Positions 17,577 to 26,703 of a stretch of 64,000 bases of DNA are shown here, piece after piece. Under the pieces are notes generated by a model. It made no database searches and had not been told where the DNA came from. It was given only the letters and a program-made list of their open reading frames with translations. Source of the stretch: Hoeflea phototrophica DFL-43 (lineage in GTDB: Bacteria > Pseudomonadota > Alphaproteobacteria > Rhizobiales > Rhizobiaceae); the NCBI RefSeq assembly GCF_000154705.2, contig NZ_CM002917.1:2853659-2917658 (forward strand), in the 5' to 3' direction. Both the position numbers and the translations under genes were made by a program. Within the stretch, counting starts at the first letter, position 1. Every line of letters starts with the position of its first letter.

Positions 17577-19154
17577 ATGGCAAAGAAATCCAAATCCGCG
17601 CTTCCAGCCAAACCGCTCGATCCCGCGCTCGACCAGATCATAAAACTGGCCGTGATGGCTGTCGGTGGTCAGGGCGGCGGCGTGCTCACCAACTGGATCG
17701 AGGACACGGCTCACCGCAATGGCTATGCGGTCCAGGCCACGTCTGTAGCTGGCGTGGCCCAGCGCACCGGTGCCACCATTTATTATATCGAGATGGCGCC
17801 GGCGGGAGACCGCGCTCCGGTGTTTTCGCTGATGCCCGCCGCCGGCGATGTCGATATTCTTATCGCCGCGGAAATGATGGAGGCCGGCCGCGCCATCATG
17901 CGCGGTTTCGTGACCCCCGACCGCACCACGCTGATCGCTTCGTCGCACCGCGCTCTTGCCGTGTCTGAAAAAATGATACCCGGTGATGGCATCGCTGATT
18001 CAGATGAGGTGATTGCCGCAGCGGAGATCGCCGCACAACGCTTCATCCTGTTCGATATGGACAAGATGGCTCTCGATGCGGGGTCGGTGATATCTTCGAG
18101 TCTGTTCGGTGCGCTCGCCGGATCTGGCACTCTGCCGTTCCCGCGAGAGACGTTTGAGGAGGCGATCACGGCATCCGGCCGTGGAGTGAAGGCCAGCCTG
18201 AAGGCCTTTGCCGCCGGCTTCGAGGCAGCCAGCAACGGGGTGGTTGAAGCCTCTTCGTCCAAAGGCAGCACGCCAAAGGCCAAAGCCAACACACCCTCGG
18301 GGCCTGAGAAACTGCTCGCGCAGTGGCAAGCGCTTGAAACCCGAGCCATGGCACTGCCCGACGGCGCGCGCGACATGGCACTAACCGGGCTGCGTGCCGT
18401 GGTCGATTTCCAGGATATCGACTATGGCGCGGACTATCTTGACCGGTTGGAGCGCATCGCAAGCGACGACGATCCGCACAAGGACCATGAGTTCACCCGC
18501 GAAGCGGCGAAATATATTGCCAAGGCAATGGCCTATGATGACGTCTTCCGGGTCGCAGATCTGAAGACCCGAGGCAGCCGCTTCGCCCGTGTCCGAGGTG
18601 AGATCACACCGGCCGAAGGCGCGCGCATGAAGCTGACTGAATTCATGCATCCCCGCGCCGAGGAAATTGTCGGGATGATGCCCGCACGTTTGGGCCGGAA
18701 GCTCTCGCGAAGCGAGCGCGCCATGAACCTGATCGACCGCATCTTCAACAAGGGACGCAGGCTCCGGACAGACCGGCTGCTGCCTTTCGCCCAGCTCTAC
18801 ATCCTTGGCGGGCTTCGCAAGTATCGCCGCGGCACGCTGCGTCATGCGATCGAGAAAGAACATATGGAAAACTGGCTCGAACTGGCGATGAATTACCGCC
18901 GGGTCGACTATGCACTGGGCGTCGAGACCCTGCGCAATCGGCGCCTGGTCAAGGGCTACTCCGACACCCACACGCGCGGGCTTTCGAAGTTCGATCGCGT
19001 GATGGACGGTGTGGCGTTGCTGGCCGGCCGCAACGATGCCGCACATTGGTGCAACCTCCTGCGCGAAGCGGCTCTCACCGACGAAAAGGGCGAACAGCTG
19101 AAGGCGCTCTCAAGACAGTCAGGTCCATCGCCGGACAGGGTGAAACCGCTGTAA
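17577..19154 (+). CDS. Indolepyruvate oxidoreductase beta-subunit-like protein (long form)
   Basis: A 525-residue protein. Residues ~20-220 form the gamma-type domain of 2-oxoacid oxidoreductases (VMAVGGQGGGVLTNWIEDTA, then QATSVAGVAQRTGATIYYIE). A low-complexity Ala/Ser/Lys linker near 225-245 leads to a C-terminal helical domain of ~280 residues found in aerobic members (DUF6537-like). Anaerobic IorB is only about 200 residues, so this is the extended form. ATG 17577 lies 4 bases after the alpha-subunit stop. The extra domain may replace an external partner or protect the clusters, but that is speculation. Confidence 0.86.
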   Translation: MAKKSKSALPAKPLDPALDQIIKLAVMAVGGQGGGVLTNWIEDTAHRNGYAVQATSVAGVAQRTGATIYYIEMAPAGDRAPVFSLMPAAGDVDILIAAEMMEAGRAIMRGFVTPDRTTLIASSHRALAVSEKMIPGDGIADSDEVIAAAEIAAQRFILFDMDKMALDAGSVISSSLFGALAGSGTLPFPRETFEEAITASGRGVKASLKAFAAGFEAASNGVVEASSSKGSTPKAKANTPSGPEKLLAQWQALETRAMALPDGARDMALTGLRAVVDFQDIDYGADYLDRLERIASDDDPHKDHEFTREAAKYIAKAMAYDDVFRVADLKTRGSRFARVRGEITPAEGARMKLTEFMHPRAEEIVGMMPARLGRKLSRSERAMNLIDRIFNKGRRLRTDRLLPFAQLYILGGLRKYRRGTLRHAIEKEHMENWLELAMNYRRVDYALGVETLRNRRLVKGYSDTHTRGLSKFDRVMDGVALLAGRNDAAHWCNLLREAALTDEKGEQLKALSRQSGPSPDRVKPL

Positions 19155-19294
19155 GCAATTGAATCGAACTGCCCAAAGCTCGCCTTAAACCTCTGATTTC
19201 CTGGTCTATATTCAACCAGAAACCTTTCTGTGCTGGCTCAAGTTCCGCGCAATTTGCCAAGTTCAGATCAGCCATTCAAGCCAGTCCCCTGCCA

Positions 19295-19325
19295 ACAAAA
19301 ACGGCCGCGGATCTCTCCGCGGCCG
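19295..19325 (-). terminator. Rho-independent terminator of the second solute-binding protein gene
   Basis: A perfect 10-bp stem: CGGCCGCGGA (19302-19311) and TCCGCGGCCG (19316-19325) around TCTC. Read on the minus strand it is followed by a T-rich tail (TTTTTGTT), just past the stop at 19350. It may also end the convergent oxidoreductase transcript. Confidence 0.85.
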
Positions 19326-19349
19326 ATCTCTATCAGGCTATGCCTGAGA

Positions 19350-20957
19350 TCAGGCAAACCACCAACGTTCGGCAAGCTTGCTGCCATCGCTGGTCCAGTT
19401 TGCAGCAATCTTTTCGTCATGCGCCAGGGCCTTGGAATGCGCATGAATGAAGCTCGCCCACATGCCGACAATGGCACCGCCATCATCCTGCAGAAGCTTC
19501 TGAGCTTCCCAGTACTGGTCCTTGCGCTTGACCTCGTCCGTTTCGGAACGGGCCATGACCACCAGTTCATTGAACTTCTCGGCAGACTCACCGGTCTTCC
19601 ACGCAGTGTCATTCCACTCCGTATCGGCGGTATAAGCTGCCGAATACATCCAGTCCTGGGTCGGACGGCCACCCCAGTAGCAGGCGCACCAGGGTTTCTT
19701 GTTCCACACATTGGACCAGTAACCGTCGCTCGGCTCGCGAACGATCTCGATGTCGATTCCGACTTCCTTGGCGGATGCGGCAATCAGCTGAGCGGCATCA
19801 ATTGCACCGGTAAAGGCAGAATCTGAAGCCGAAAGCTGGATAGTGCCCGAATGGCCGGATTTCTTGTAGTGGAACGCGGCCTTATCGGCGTCGAATTCAT
19901 GCACCGGCAGTTCGGTGTTGAAATAGGGCATCGACGCATTGACCGGAACATCATTACCAGCTTCGCCGTTCCCCAGCAAAATCTTGTCCACCAGCTCCTG
20001 ACGCTTGATCGCATATTTGAGCGCCATACGAAGATCGTAGTTGTCGAATGGTGCGGAATCGACCCGCATCGGGAAGGTGAAGTGCTGCGTTCCTGTGGTC
20101 TTGAGAATGTTGAGTGTCGGAACCCGACCCAGCAGCGCGACGGTCTTGGCATCGACATTGTCGATGAAATCGACATCGCCGTTCATGACAGCGTTCTGAC
20201 GCGCGGTGGTGTCGGCGAGCGTGATGAACTCGACTTCATCAAAATGCGCACGGCCTTGCTTGAAGAAGTTCGGATTGCGCTTGAGCGTCGTCCGGACGCC
20301 GGGCTCGAACTTTTCGATGATGTAGCCGCCGGTGCCGACCGGGCTGTTCGGATCTTCGATCTCGCCGTTGACCGTCGGCATGATCATGATGTGGTAGTCG
20401 GAAACGATGAACGGGAAGTCGGCATTTCCGCCGCTCAGTTCAAAGATGACACGGTTGTCCCCGTCTTTCTTGATTTCGGTGATACCGGTCAGCAATCCCT
20501 TAGCCGCGGACTTGGAATCTTCACCACGATGATAGTTGAAGGTGGCGATCACATCATCAGCAGTCAGAGTCTTGCCATTGTGGAATTCCACGCCCTGGCG
20601 AAGGTTGAAAACCCAGGTCTTTGCACCGTTTGATGCTTCAAAACTCTCGGAAAGCTCAGGAACGAGTGTTCCGTCATTGTCGATTTCGGTCAGCTGGTTA
20701 CCGCGCGCATAGTTCAGCGCCTGAGTCATACCGTGCTCGGAGGTACCGGCATCAAGCGTATCTGTGGTCGAACCATAGGAGGTTCCATAGCGCAGCTTGC
20801 CGCCCTGTTTCGGGGTTGCCGCGAGCACATTTGTAGCCAGCGTCAGAGCCGAAGGAACCGCCAGACCGGCAGCGATTGCAGCCCGGATAAACTGCCGGCG
20901 GTCGATCTGGCCTTCGCTAAGCCAGCGGGCCTGCTTCTTAAGATATTCGTCTTTCAT
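19350..20957 (-). CDS. Extracellular solute-binding protein, family 5 (Tat-like signal)
   Basis: A 535-residue peptide/opine-class receptor. The N-terminus has DRRQFIRAA and a hydrophobic stretch ending near VLAATPKQ. A ~20-residue charged leader before the twin arginines is typical of Tat substrates in this family. SBP_bac_5 segments (LRQGVEFHNGKTLTADDVIATFNYH, GTGGYIIEKFEPG) are present. The ATG is at 20957. It is transcribed away from its permeases and ATPase at 21369-24881 and has its own terminator, so it is a monocistronic receptor gene. The ligand is unknown. Confidence 0.92.
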   Translation of the reverse strand: MKDEYLKKQARWLSEGQIDRRQFIRAAIAAGLAVPSALTLATNVLAATPKQGGKLRYGTSYGSTTDTLDAGTSEHGMTQALNYARGNQLTEIDNDGTLVPELSESFEASNGAKTWVFNLRQGVEFHNGKTLTADDVIATFNYHRGEDSKSAAKGLLTGITEIKKDGDNRVIFELSGGNADFPFIVSDYHIMIMPTVNGEIEDPNSPVGTGGYIIEKFEPGVRTTLKRNPNFFKQGRAHFDEVEFITLADTTARQNAVMNGDVDFIDNVDAKTVALLGRVPTLNILKTTGTQHFTFPMRVDSAPFDNYDLRMALKYAIKRQELVDKILLGNGEAGNDVPVNASMPYFNTELPVHEFDADKAAFHYKKSGHSGTIQLSASDSAFTGAIDAAQLIAASAKEVGIDIEIVREPSDGYWSNVWNKKPWCACYWGGRPTQDWMYSAAYTADTEWNDTAWKTGESAEKFNELVVMARSETDEVKRKDQYWEAQKLLQDDGGAIVGMWASFIHAHSKALAHDEKIAANWTSDGSKLAERWWFA

Positions 20958-21368
20958 TGTTGCACTCCGTTTCGTTCCCGTTTGTCTTCTTTATCATGGT
21001 CACACTGCGTGCGACGTGATTGCAATTTCGCCTATCCTCTCCGGATGGAGGGATTTGTCAACAACCCGAGATAACCGAACGGTGCCAGACATTTGCCGTG
21101 TCAGCAGCGACAGCCCGTAGTGCAAACAAGACATCAATTGCGGTTAAGGCAATTTCCGGTCCGAATTTGAAGAGCCCAGCCGCCTGCAATACCTCGTCAG
21201 GATACACTCCTCGCCAAACGGCGCAATCAACCGGTTTACAAATCGCATCTCGCAAGACAACAATGTGACGCCGAGACGGAGTGGACAGAACACTTCGAGC
21301 CTGGCTAACAATGTCAGGTGGCGGCAAGTCCACCAAAGCAGATATATAAAGATCGAGGGGCACCGCAA
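20958..21368. promoter_or_regulatory. Divergent intergenic region between receptor and permease genes
   Basis: 411 bases without a convincing gene. The short frames here lack coding-like composition and ribosome-binding sites. It must hold the promoters for both the receptor gene and the permease operon. I see no clear operator. Confidence 0.5.
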
Positions 21369-22349
21369 TTGAACGCTGTTTTGGCTACGATCCTCAAGCG
21401 TCTGGGATTGGGTATCGCGACCTTGTTCGTCGTATCCGCCATCATCTTCAGCTCCATTTCCATGTTGCCTGGCGACTTTGGTGAAGCTGTTCTTGGGCAA
21501 TCGGCTACAGAGGAAACCGTTGCCGCATTCCGCAAGGAGCTGGGTTTGGACAAGCCTGCCCCGGTCCGATATTTCGAATGGGTCGGCTCAGTCCTCACCG
21601 GTGATCTGGGGACATCCTTTTCAGGACGCAATGCATCCGGCCAGGACCGCTCCCGTGCGGTGATCGACCTTGTGGCGCCGCGCCTCTGGAACACACTTTT
21701 CCTCGCCGGCGTCACGGCTTTGATTGCCGTGCCGCTGGCGCTGTTTCTGGGTCTGACAGCAGCGCTTTACCGGAATTCAGTCTATGACCGCACAGTCAAT
21801 GCAGCCACGCTGACGACAATTTCCACGCCGGAATTCTTTGTCGCCTATATCCTGATCCTTTTCTTCGCCTCTCTCTGGCCGGTGTTTCCATCTCTGGCCA
21901 ATGTCGATGCCTCAACCGAACTTGGCGAGCGGCTTTACCGGATAGCACTGCCTGCACTTACCCTCACTCTGGTAATCGTTGCCCACATGATGCGCATGAC
22001 CCGCGCTGCGATCATCAATCTGCTGGCCAGTCCCTATATCGAGATGGCACGGCTCAAGGGCGCTTCGCAGTCAGAAATCATCCTCAAGCACGCGCTTCCA
22101 AATGCCTGGGCGCCGATCGCCACCGTCATCGCCTTCAACCTTGCCTATCTGGTTGTCGGCGTCGTCGTCGTTGAAGTGGTGTTCGTCTATCCCGGCATCG
22201 GGCAATTGATGGTCGACGCCGTAACCAGCCGCGACATACCTGTTGTACAGGCCTGCGCCCTGATTTTCGCGGCAACCTACATCATCCTCAACCTGACCGC
22301 CGACGTGATCGGCATCATCACCAACCCGCGATTGTTGCATCCCAGATGA
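21369..22349 (+). CDS. ABC transporter permease (DppB-like), TTG start
   Basis: A 326-residue permease with an N-terminal span and a coupling loop near residues 215-245 (IEMARLKGASQSEIILKHALPNAW). TTG 21369 is preferred over an ATG 51 bases upstream because GAGGGG sits 8-9 bases before it, and because the extra 17 residues are unlike a permease N-terminus. The stop overlaps the next permease start by ATGA. Confidence 0.88.
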   Translation: MNAVLATILKRLGLGIATLFVVSAIIFSSISMLPGDFGEAVLGQSATEETVAAFRKELGLDKPAPVRYFEWVGSVLTGDLGTSFSGRNASGQDRSRAVIDLVAPRLWNTLFLAGVTALIAVPLALFLGLTAALYRNSVYDRTVNAATLTTISTPEFFVAYILILFFASLWPVFPSLANVDASTELGERLYRIALPALTLTLVIVAHMMRMTRAAIINLLASPYIEMARLKGASQSEIILKHALPNAWAPIATVIAFNLAYLVVGVVVVEVVFVYPGIGQLMVDAVTSRDIPVVQACALIFAATYIILNLTADVIGIITNPRLLHPR

Positions 22350-23266
22350 GTGAACCGACACAAACCTACGCCGCCGCCGCGGAAGTCGGCGCAGTCCGCA
22401 AACGCAGAACCCGCATGGAGCGTATCGGGCTGCTGCTCAAGTCCGCGCCACCAAGCGCCTGGTTCGGCATGATTGTTATCAGCCTGTATATTCTTGTTGC
22501 CGTGTTCGCGGACGTGATTGCCCCTTACGGGGAAGCGGAAATCCACCCGGTGCCTTTCGCCCCCTGGGGCGGAGAGTTCTTTTTCGGAACGGATCAGATC
22601 GGTCGCGACGTGTTGACCCGGCTTATCTACGGGGCCCGCAACACAATGGGCATTGCGCTGGCCACAACGTTTCTGTCTTTTCTAATTGGCGGCGGTCTTG
22701 GACTCGTTGCCGCCATCAACCGCAGCTGGCTGGACCAGGCCCTCAGCCGGTCGGTCGATGTGTTGATGGCGATCCCGAGCCTGATCTTTGCGCTAATGCT
22801 GCTGTCGATCTTTGGCTCCACCGTTTCCAGCCTGATCCTGATCATCGCAGTGCTCGATTCGACCCGCGTTTTCCGGCTAACCCGATCCGTCGCCGTCAAT
22901 GTCGCGGTGATGGATTATGTCGAAGCCGCCCGGCTGCGCGGAGAAGGGCTGAGCTGGGTGATGCGCCGGGAAATCCTGCCAAACATCCTGCCGCCGCTGA
23001 TCGCCGAGTTCGGGCTTCGGTTCTGTTTCGTGTTCCTGACCATCGCCGCCCTCTCCTTCCTGGGTGTCGGCATTCAGCCGCCGACTGCGGACTGGGGCTC
23101 GATGGTGCGTGAAAATGCGTCCCTGATCCAGTTTGCCAAGTACGACATCACTGCAGCAATCACGCCGCTGCTGCCGGCGGCGGCGATCGCGCTTCTCACG
23201 GTGGCGGTGAACTTCATCGTCGACTGGTTCCTGCACAAGACAAGCGGACTTCGCGATGACCAATGA
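22346..23266 (+). CDS. ABC transporter permease (DppC-like)
   Basis: A 306-residue permease. After a ~40-residue basic leader come the first span, the FFGTDQIGRDVLTRLIYGAR segment, four or five further spans, and the coupling loop MDYVEAARLRGEGLSWVMRREILPN. It overlaps both neighbours, and is second in the three-gene import operon. Confidence 0.92.
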   Translation: MSEPTQTYAAAAEVGAVRKRRTRMERIGLLLKSAPPSAWFGMIVISLYILVAVFADVIAPYGEAEIHPVPFAPWGGEFFFGTDQIGRDVLTRLIYGARNTMGIALATTFLSFLIGGGLGLVAAINRSWLDQALSRSVDVLMAIPSLIFALMLLSIFGSTVSSLILIIAVLDSTRVFRLTRSVAVNVAVMDYVEAARLRGEGLSWVMRREILPNILPPLIAEFGLRFCFVFLTIAALSFLGVGIQPPTADWGSMVRENASLIQFAKYDITAAITPLLPAAAIALLTVAVNFIVDWFLHKTSGLRDDQ

Positions 23267-24881
23267 TCCCAACCACGCCGGTCGAGGCGAGATCTTGCTT
23301 GAGATGCGTGACATCCGCATCGACGGCTATTCCGATGAAAGCTGGCACGACATCATCAAGGGCGTCGACCTGACGCTCCGACGTGGCGAAATCATGGGGC
23401 TCATCGGAGAATCAGGTGCCGGCAAATCAACGCTGGGCAAGGCTGCCATGGGTTACACCCAGCCCGGTTGCCGGCTCACCGGCGGCTCGATCCTGTTTGA
23501 CGGCATCGATCTGGTGAAAGCAAGTGACAAGGAAAAGCGTGCCCTCTGGGGCACACGCATAGCCTATGTCGCGCAATCGGCTGCAGCATCGTTCAATCCC
23601 GCCCATCGGCTGATCGATCAGACTGTCGAAGCAGCCAACCGCCGCAGTGTCCGCTCTGACGCAGAGTCCCGCGCTGACGCCGTGGAACTGTTCAAGGCGC
23701 TTCAACTCCCCAATCCGCAGACCATCGGCAGCCGATACCCGCACCAGGTATCAGGCGGTCAGTTGCAGCGGGTCATGACTGCCATGGCGATGTCGCCGCG
23801 CCCCGACCTGATCATCTTCGATGAGCCAACGACCGCGCTTGATGTCACAACCCAGGTCGAAGTGCTTTCCGCCATGCGCACCATTGTCGAGCAGTTTGAT
23901 ACTGCGGCCATCTACATCACCCACGATCTGGCGGTGGTGGCGCAGATGGCAGATTTCATCAAGGTGCTGCGCTACGGTGAGGAGGTCGAGCAGGCCCCCA
24001 CCCGGCAGATGCTTGAAACGCCTTCGATGCCCTATACCAAGTCGCTCTGGTCAGTCCGCGCCCTTGAGAAACCGGAAGTCAAAGGCGAGGACATCATCCT
24101 GTCCGTCAACAACGTGGATGCCGCCTACGGTGATCTGAAAGTGCTGCATGACGTCTCGATATCACTGCCACGCGGGCGAACCGTGGCCGTCGTCGGAGAA
24201 TCCGGTTCTGGAAAATCCACCACGGCACGCGTCATCACCGGACTTTTGCCACCACTCGCCGGCAGCGTGACGTTTAACGGCGAGCCCCTGCCAGCCGCCT
24301 TGAAGGACCGCAGCAAAGATCAATTGCAGCGCATCCAGATGATCTACCAGATGGCCGACACTGCAATGAATCCGCGTCAGACCGTTGAAGACATCATCGG
24401 CAGGCCGCTGGAATTCTACCTGGGCCTCAGGGGTAAAGAGCGCGAAAAGCGGATCATCGAGCTGCTCGAGATGATAGAGCTGGACGAGAGCTTCATGGAT
24501 CGGCTGCCGTCCGAACTGTCCGGCGGCCAGAAGCAGCGTATCTGCATCGCCCGCGCGCTGGCGGCAAAACCAGACATTATCATCTGCGATGAAGTCACCT
24601 CGGCGCTCGACCAGATCGTCCAGGAAGGCATCTTGCAGTTGCTGCTCCGGCTGCAGCGGGAATTCGGCATCACCTACCTCTTCATCACCCATGACATCGC
24701 CACGGTGAAGGCAATTTCGGATGAGATCGTCGTGATGTTCCAGGGAGAGGTTGTTGAACAGGGACTGAAGAGCGAAATCCTCTCGCCCCCCTTCCCCGAC
24801 TACACCAAACTACTCCTGTCATCGGTCCCGGAGATGGACCCGGACTGGCTGACCAACCTGCTCGGTGCACGAGAAAGCTGA
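23256..24881 (+). CDS. Double-domain ABC transporter ATP-binding protein (dipeptide type)
   Basis: A 541-residue fusion of two ATPase domains, equivalent to OppD plus OppF in one chain. Domain 1 (~10-260) has [28 protein letters not shown] and [13 protein letters not shown]. Domain 2 (~275-530) has VVGESGSGKSTTAR, LSGGQKQRICIARA and IICDEVTSALDQ. Both Walker sets look intact. It overlaps the permease stop by 11 bases. This arrangement contrasts with the two separate ATPase genes of the importer at 5658-10779. Confidence 0.93.
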   Translation: MTNDPNHAGRGEILLEMRDIRIDGYSDESWHDIIKGVDLTLRRGEIMGLIGESGAGKSTLGKAAMGYTQPGCRLTGGSILFDGIDLVKASDKEKRALWGTRIAYVAQSAAASFNPAHRLIDQTVEAANRRSVRSDAESRADAVELFKALQLPNPQTIGSRYPHQVSGGQLQRVMTAMAMSPRPDLIIFDEPTTALDVTTQVEVLSAMRTIVEQFDTAAIYITHDLAVVAQMADFIKVLRYGEEVEQAPTRQMLETPSMPYTKSLWSVRALEKPEVKGEDIILSVNNVDAAYGDLKVLHDVSISLPRGRTVAVVGESGSGKSTTARVITGLLPPLAGSVTFNGEPLPAALKDRSKDQLQRIQMIYQMADTAMNPRQTVEDIIGRPLEFYLGLRGKEREKRIIELLEMIELDESFMDRLPSELSGGQKQRICIARALAAKPDIIICDEVTSALDQIVQEGILQLLLRLQREFGITYLFITHDIATVKAISDEIVVMFQGEVVEQGLKSEILSPPFPDYTKLLLSSVPEMDPDWLTNLLGARES

Positions 24882-24929
24882 ACCCGGATCAGGCAGTACC
24901 AAGGCAAGACAGCCTTGAGAGCACCTGCG

Positions 24930-25646
24930 TCAGCGCGCGAGCAGCGGCGGCAGATCGGACACGGACCCGATACAGATATCGGCAAGTTGTGACAGAGCCT
25001 CACGCGTCCCGGTGCCTGACAACACACCAACCGCAGCCCCCGCACCGGCTGCTCGGGCCATCTCCATGTCATGACGGTTGTCACCCACCATCATGATCTC
25101 GGCTGGCGCAACGCCCAGATGCCGCGCAAAGCCCAGAAGCATACCCGGTTCCGGCTTTGGGCCATGGCCGCTGTCGTAGCCGGCGATGAAATCAATATGG
25201 TGTTCAAGCCCTAGCACCTCGACCGTGCGCCGGATGCCGTTTTCGCCATCACTGGACGCAATTCCGAGCTTGAAGCCGGAGGCTTGTAACTCACCCAAAA
25301 GCTGATCGAGATCGCAGATCGGCCAGGGCTTTTCTGCCCCCTCCACAAAGACCACATCCAGCAACGGCCCCAGATCGGCTGCATCGTAAGGACTGCCATG
25401 GGCAACCATGTGGGCCGCGATCTCGGCAGCATTGGCGGCGGCAAACATGCTGTCGCCCGCTGTCGCCCCAGTTTCGGGATCCATGCCGCAAGCACGCAAC
25501 AGCCGGTCTGCGAGTTCGGTATCGCCGTCCGCAGCAAGCTGCGCTGACTTGCGGTTGGTTTCGGCCCATGTCCGGTCGAAATCGACAAGTGTTCCATCCT
25601 TGTCGAAAAGGATCGCTTTCAGGGAGGCGGAAGGCTGCCATGTCAT
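24930..25646 (-). CDS. HAD-family hydrolase (phosphoglycolate-phosphatase-like)
   Basis: A 238-residue HAD phosphatase: motif I FDKDGTLVDFD near residue 15, motif II SSDGENG near 125, Lys/Asp in GHGPKPEPGML, and motif IV VGDNRHDMEMARAAG. ATG 25646 was chosen because the frame upstream reads into the neighbour's promoter; the ribosome-binding site is weak. It is divergent from the 25725 hydrolase and convergent with the ABC operon. The substrate is unknown. Confidence 0.85.
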   Translation of the reverse strand: MTWQPSASLKAILFDKDGTLVDFDRTWAETNRKSAQLAADGDTELADRLLRACGMDPETGATAGDSMFAAANAAEIAAHMVAHGSPYDAADLGPLLDVVFVEGAEKPWPICDLDQLLGELQASGFKLGIASSDGENGIRRTVEVLGLEHHIDFIAGYDSGHGPKPEPGMLLGFARHLGVAPAEIMMVGDNRHDMEMARAAGAGAAVGVLSGTGTREALSQLADICIGSVSDLPPLLAR

Positions 25647-25724
25647 ATTCTGTTTTCCCGTTTGACAGATGCTGTGCATGGCGATTGCATGAGCGTCAAC
25701 CGCCGATCGGAAAGGTCCTGACCA

Positions 25725-26678
25725 TTGACCCAACGCCCCTCCCCCTATGACAGACTGCTGGACGCCGAGATCTGGGCTTTTGTGGACCGGTCACGCGCGC
25801 TCTACCCCGATGAAGCAACCGGTTTCGACCCCGCCGGCCAGCGCCGCATCTATGATGATTTATGCCAGGCCTTCGATGCGGGGCGACCGGAGGGAGTCGC
25901 GGTTGCGGACAGCAAAATCCAGGGCCCATCCGGATGCATACCGCTTCGTCACTACATGCCAGAGGCGGGAACCCCGCATGCCATGGTGCTCTACCTGCAT
26001 GGCGGTGGCTTTGTTGTCGGGGGCCTCGACAGCCATGACAGCATCTGCGCCGAACTCTGTCAGCGCACCGGCTTCGCAGTGACCGCGGTAGACTACAGGC
26101 TGGCACCGGAACATGTACATCCGGCACAGTTCGAGGATGCGCTTGCAGCCTTCCTGCATGTTGCGGGAAACGACGCAATACCCGTGATCCTGTGCGGCGA
26201 CAGTGCCGGTGGCAATCTGGCCGCCACCGTCGCCTGGGCAACACGAAACGCAGCGCATCGGGCAAAAGGCCAGGTTCTGATCTATCCGGCGCTCGGCAAC
26301 GATGTGTCCACCGGAACCTTCGTGACCCACGCCGACGCCCCGATGCTCTCGACCGCTGACATGGTCTACTATGATGAAATCCGCGCATCTGGCGCGCCGC
26401 CAACCAACGATCCCGCCTTTACACCCCTGGCAGCCAAAGACTTCCGCGACATGCCACCGACCGTGGTGTTCACAGCGGAATGCGACCCACTGGCCGGCGA
26501 TGGAGAACCCTATTGCGAACGGATCCGCGACGCTGGCGGCAAAGCCATCTGCATCGAGGGCCACGGGCTGGTGCACGGCTATCTGCGCGCCCGCCATTCG
26601 TCCGCAAAGGCACGGGAGAGTTTCTCCGCCATGGTCAAAGCGATCTCGGCACTGGGCAGCGATGATTGGCGCTATTGA
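25725..26678 (+). CDS. Alpha/beta hydrolase (hormone-sensitive-lipase family esterase)
   Basis: A 317-residue esterase of the HSL family: oxyanion motif HGGG at residues 92-95, nucleophile Ser160 in GDSAGG, and downstream acid and His in the ECDPLAGDG and GLVHGYLRA segments. The start is TTG 25725 with AAAGG about 8 bases upstream. It is convergent with the CocE-family gene at 26704. Small acyl ester or amide substrates are typical of the family; no substrate can be read from the context. Confidence 0.88.
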   Translation: MTQRPSPYDRLLDAEIWAFVDRSRALYPDEATGFDPAGQRRIYDDLCQAFDAGRPEGVAVADSKIQGPSGCIPLRHYMPEAGTPHAMVLYLHGGGFVVGGLDSHDSICAELCQRTGFAVTAVDYRLAPEHVHPAQFEDALAAFLHVAGNDAIPVILCGDSAGGNLAATVAWATRNAAHRAKGQVLIYPALGNDVSTGTFVTHADAPMLSTADMVYYDEIRASGAPPTNDPAFTPLAAKDFRDMPPTVVFTAECDPLAGDGEPYCERIRDAGGKAICIEGHGLVHGYLRARHSSAKARESFSAMVKAISALGSDDWRY

Positions 26679-26703
26679 ACCAAGCACCGGAGCGTCGGTG
26701 CCC

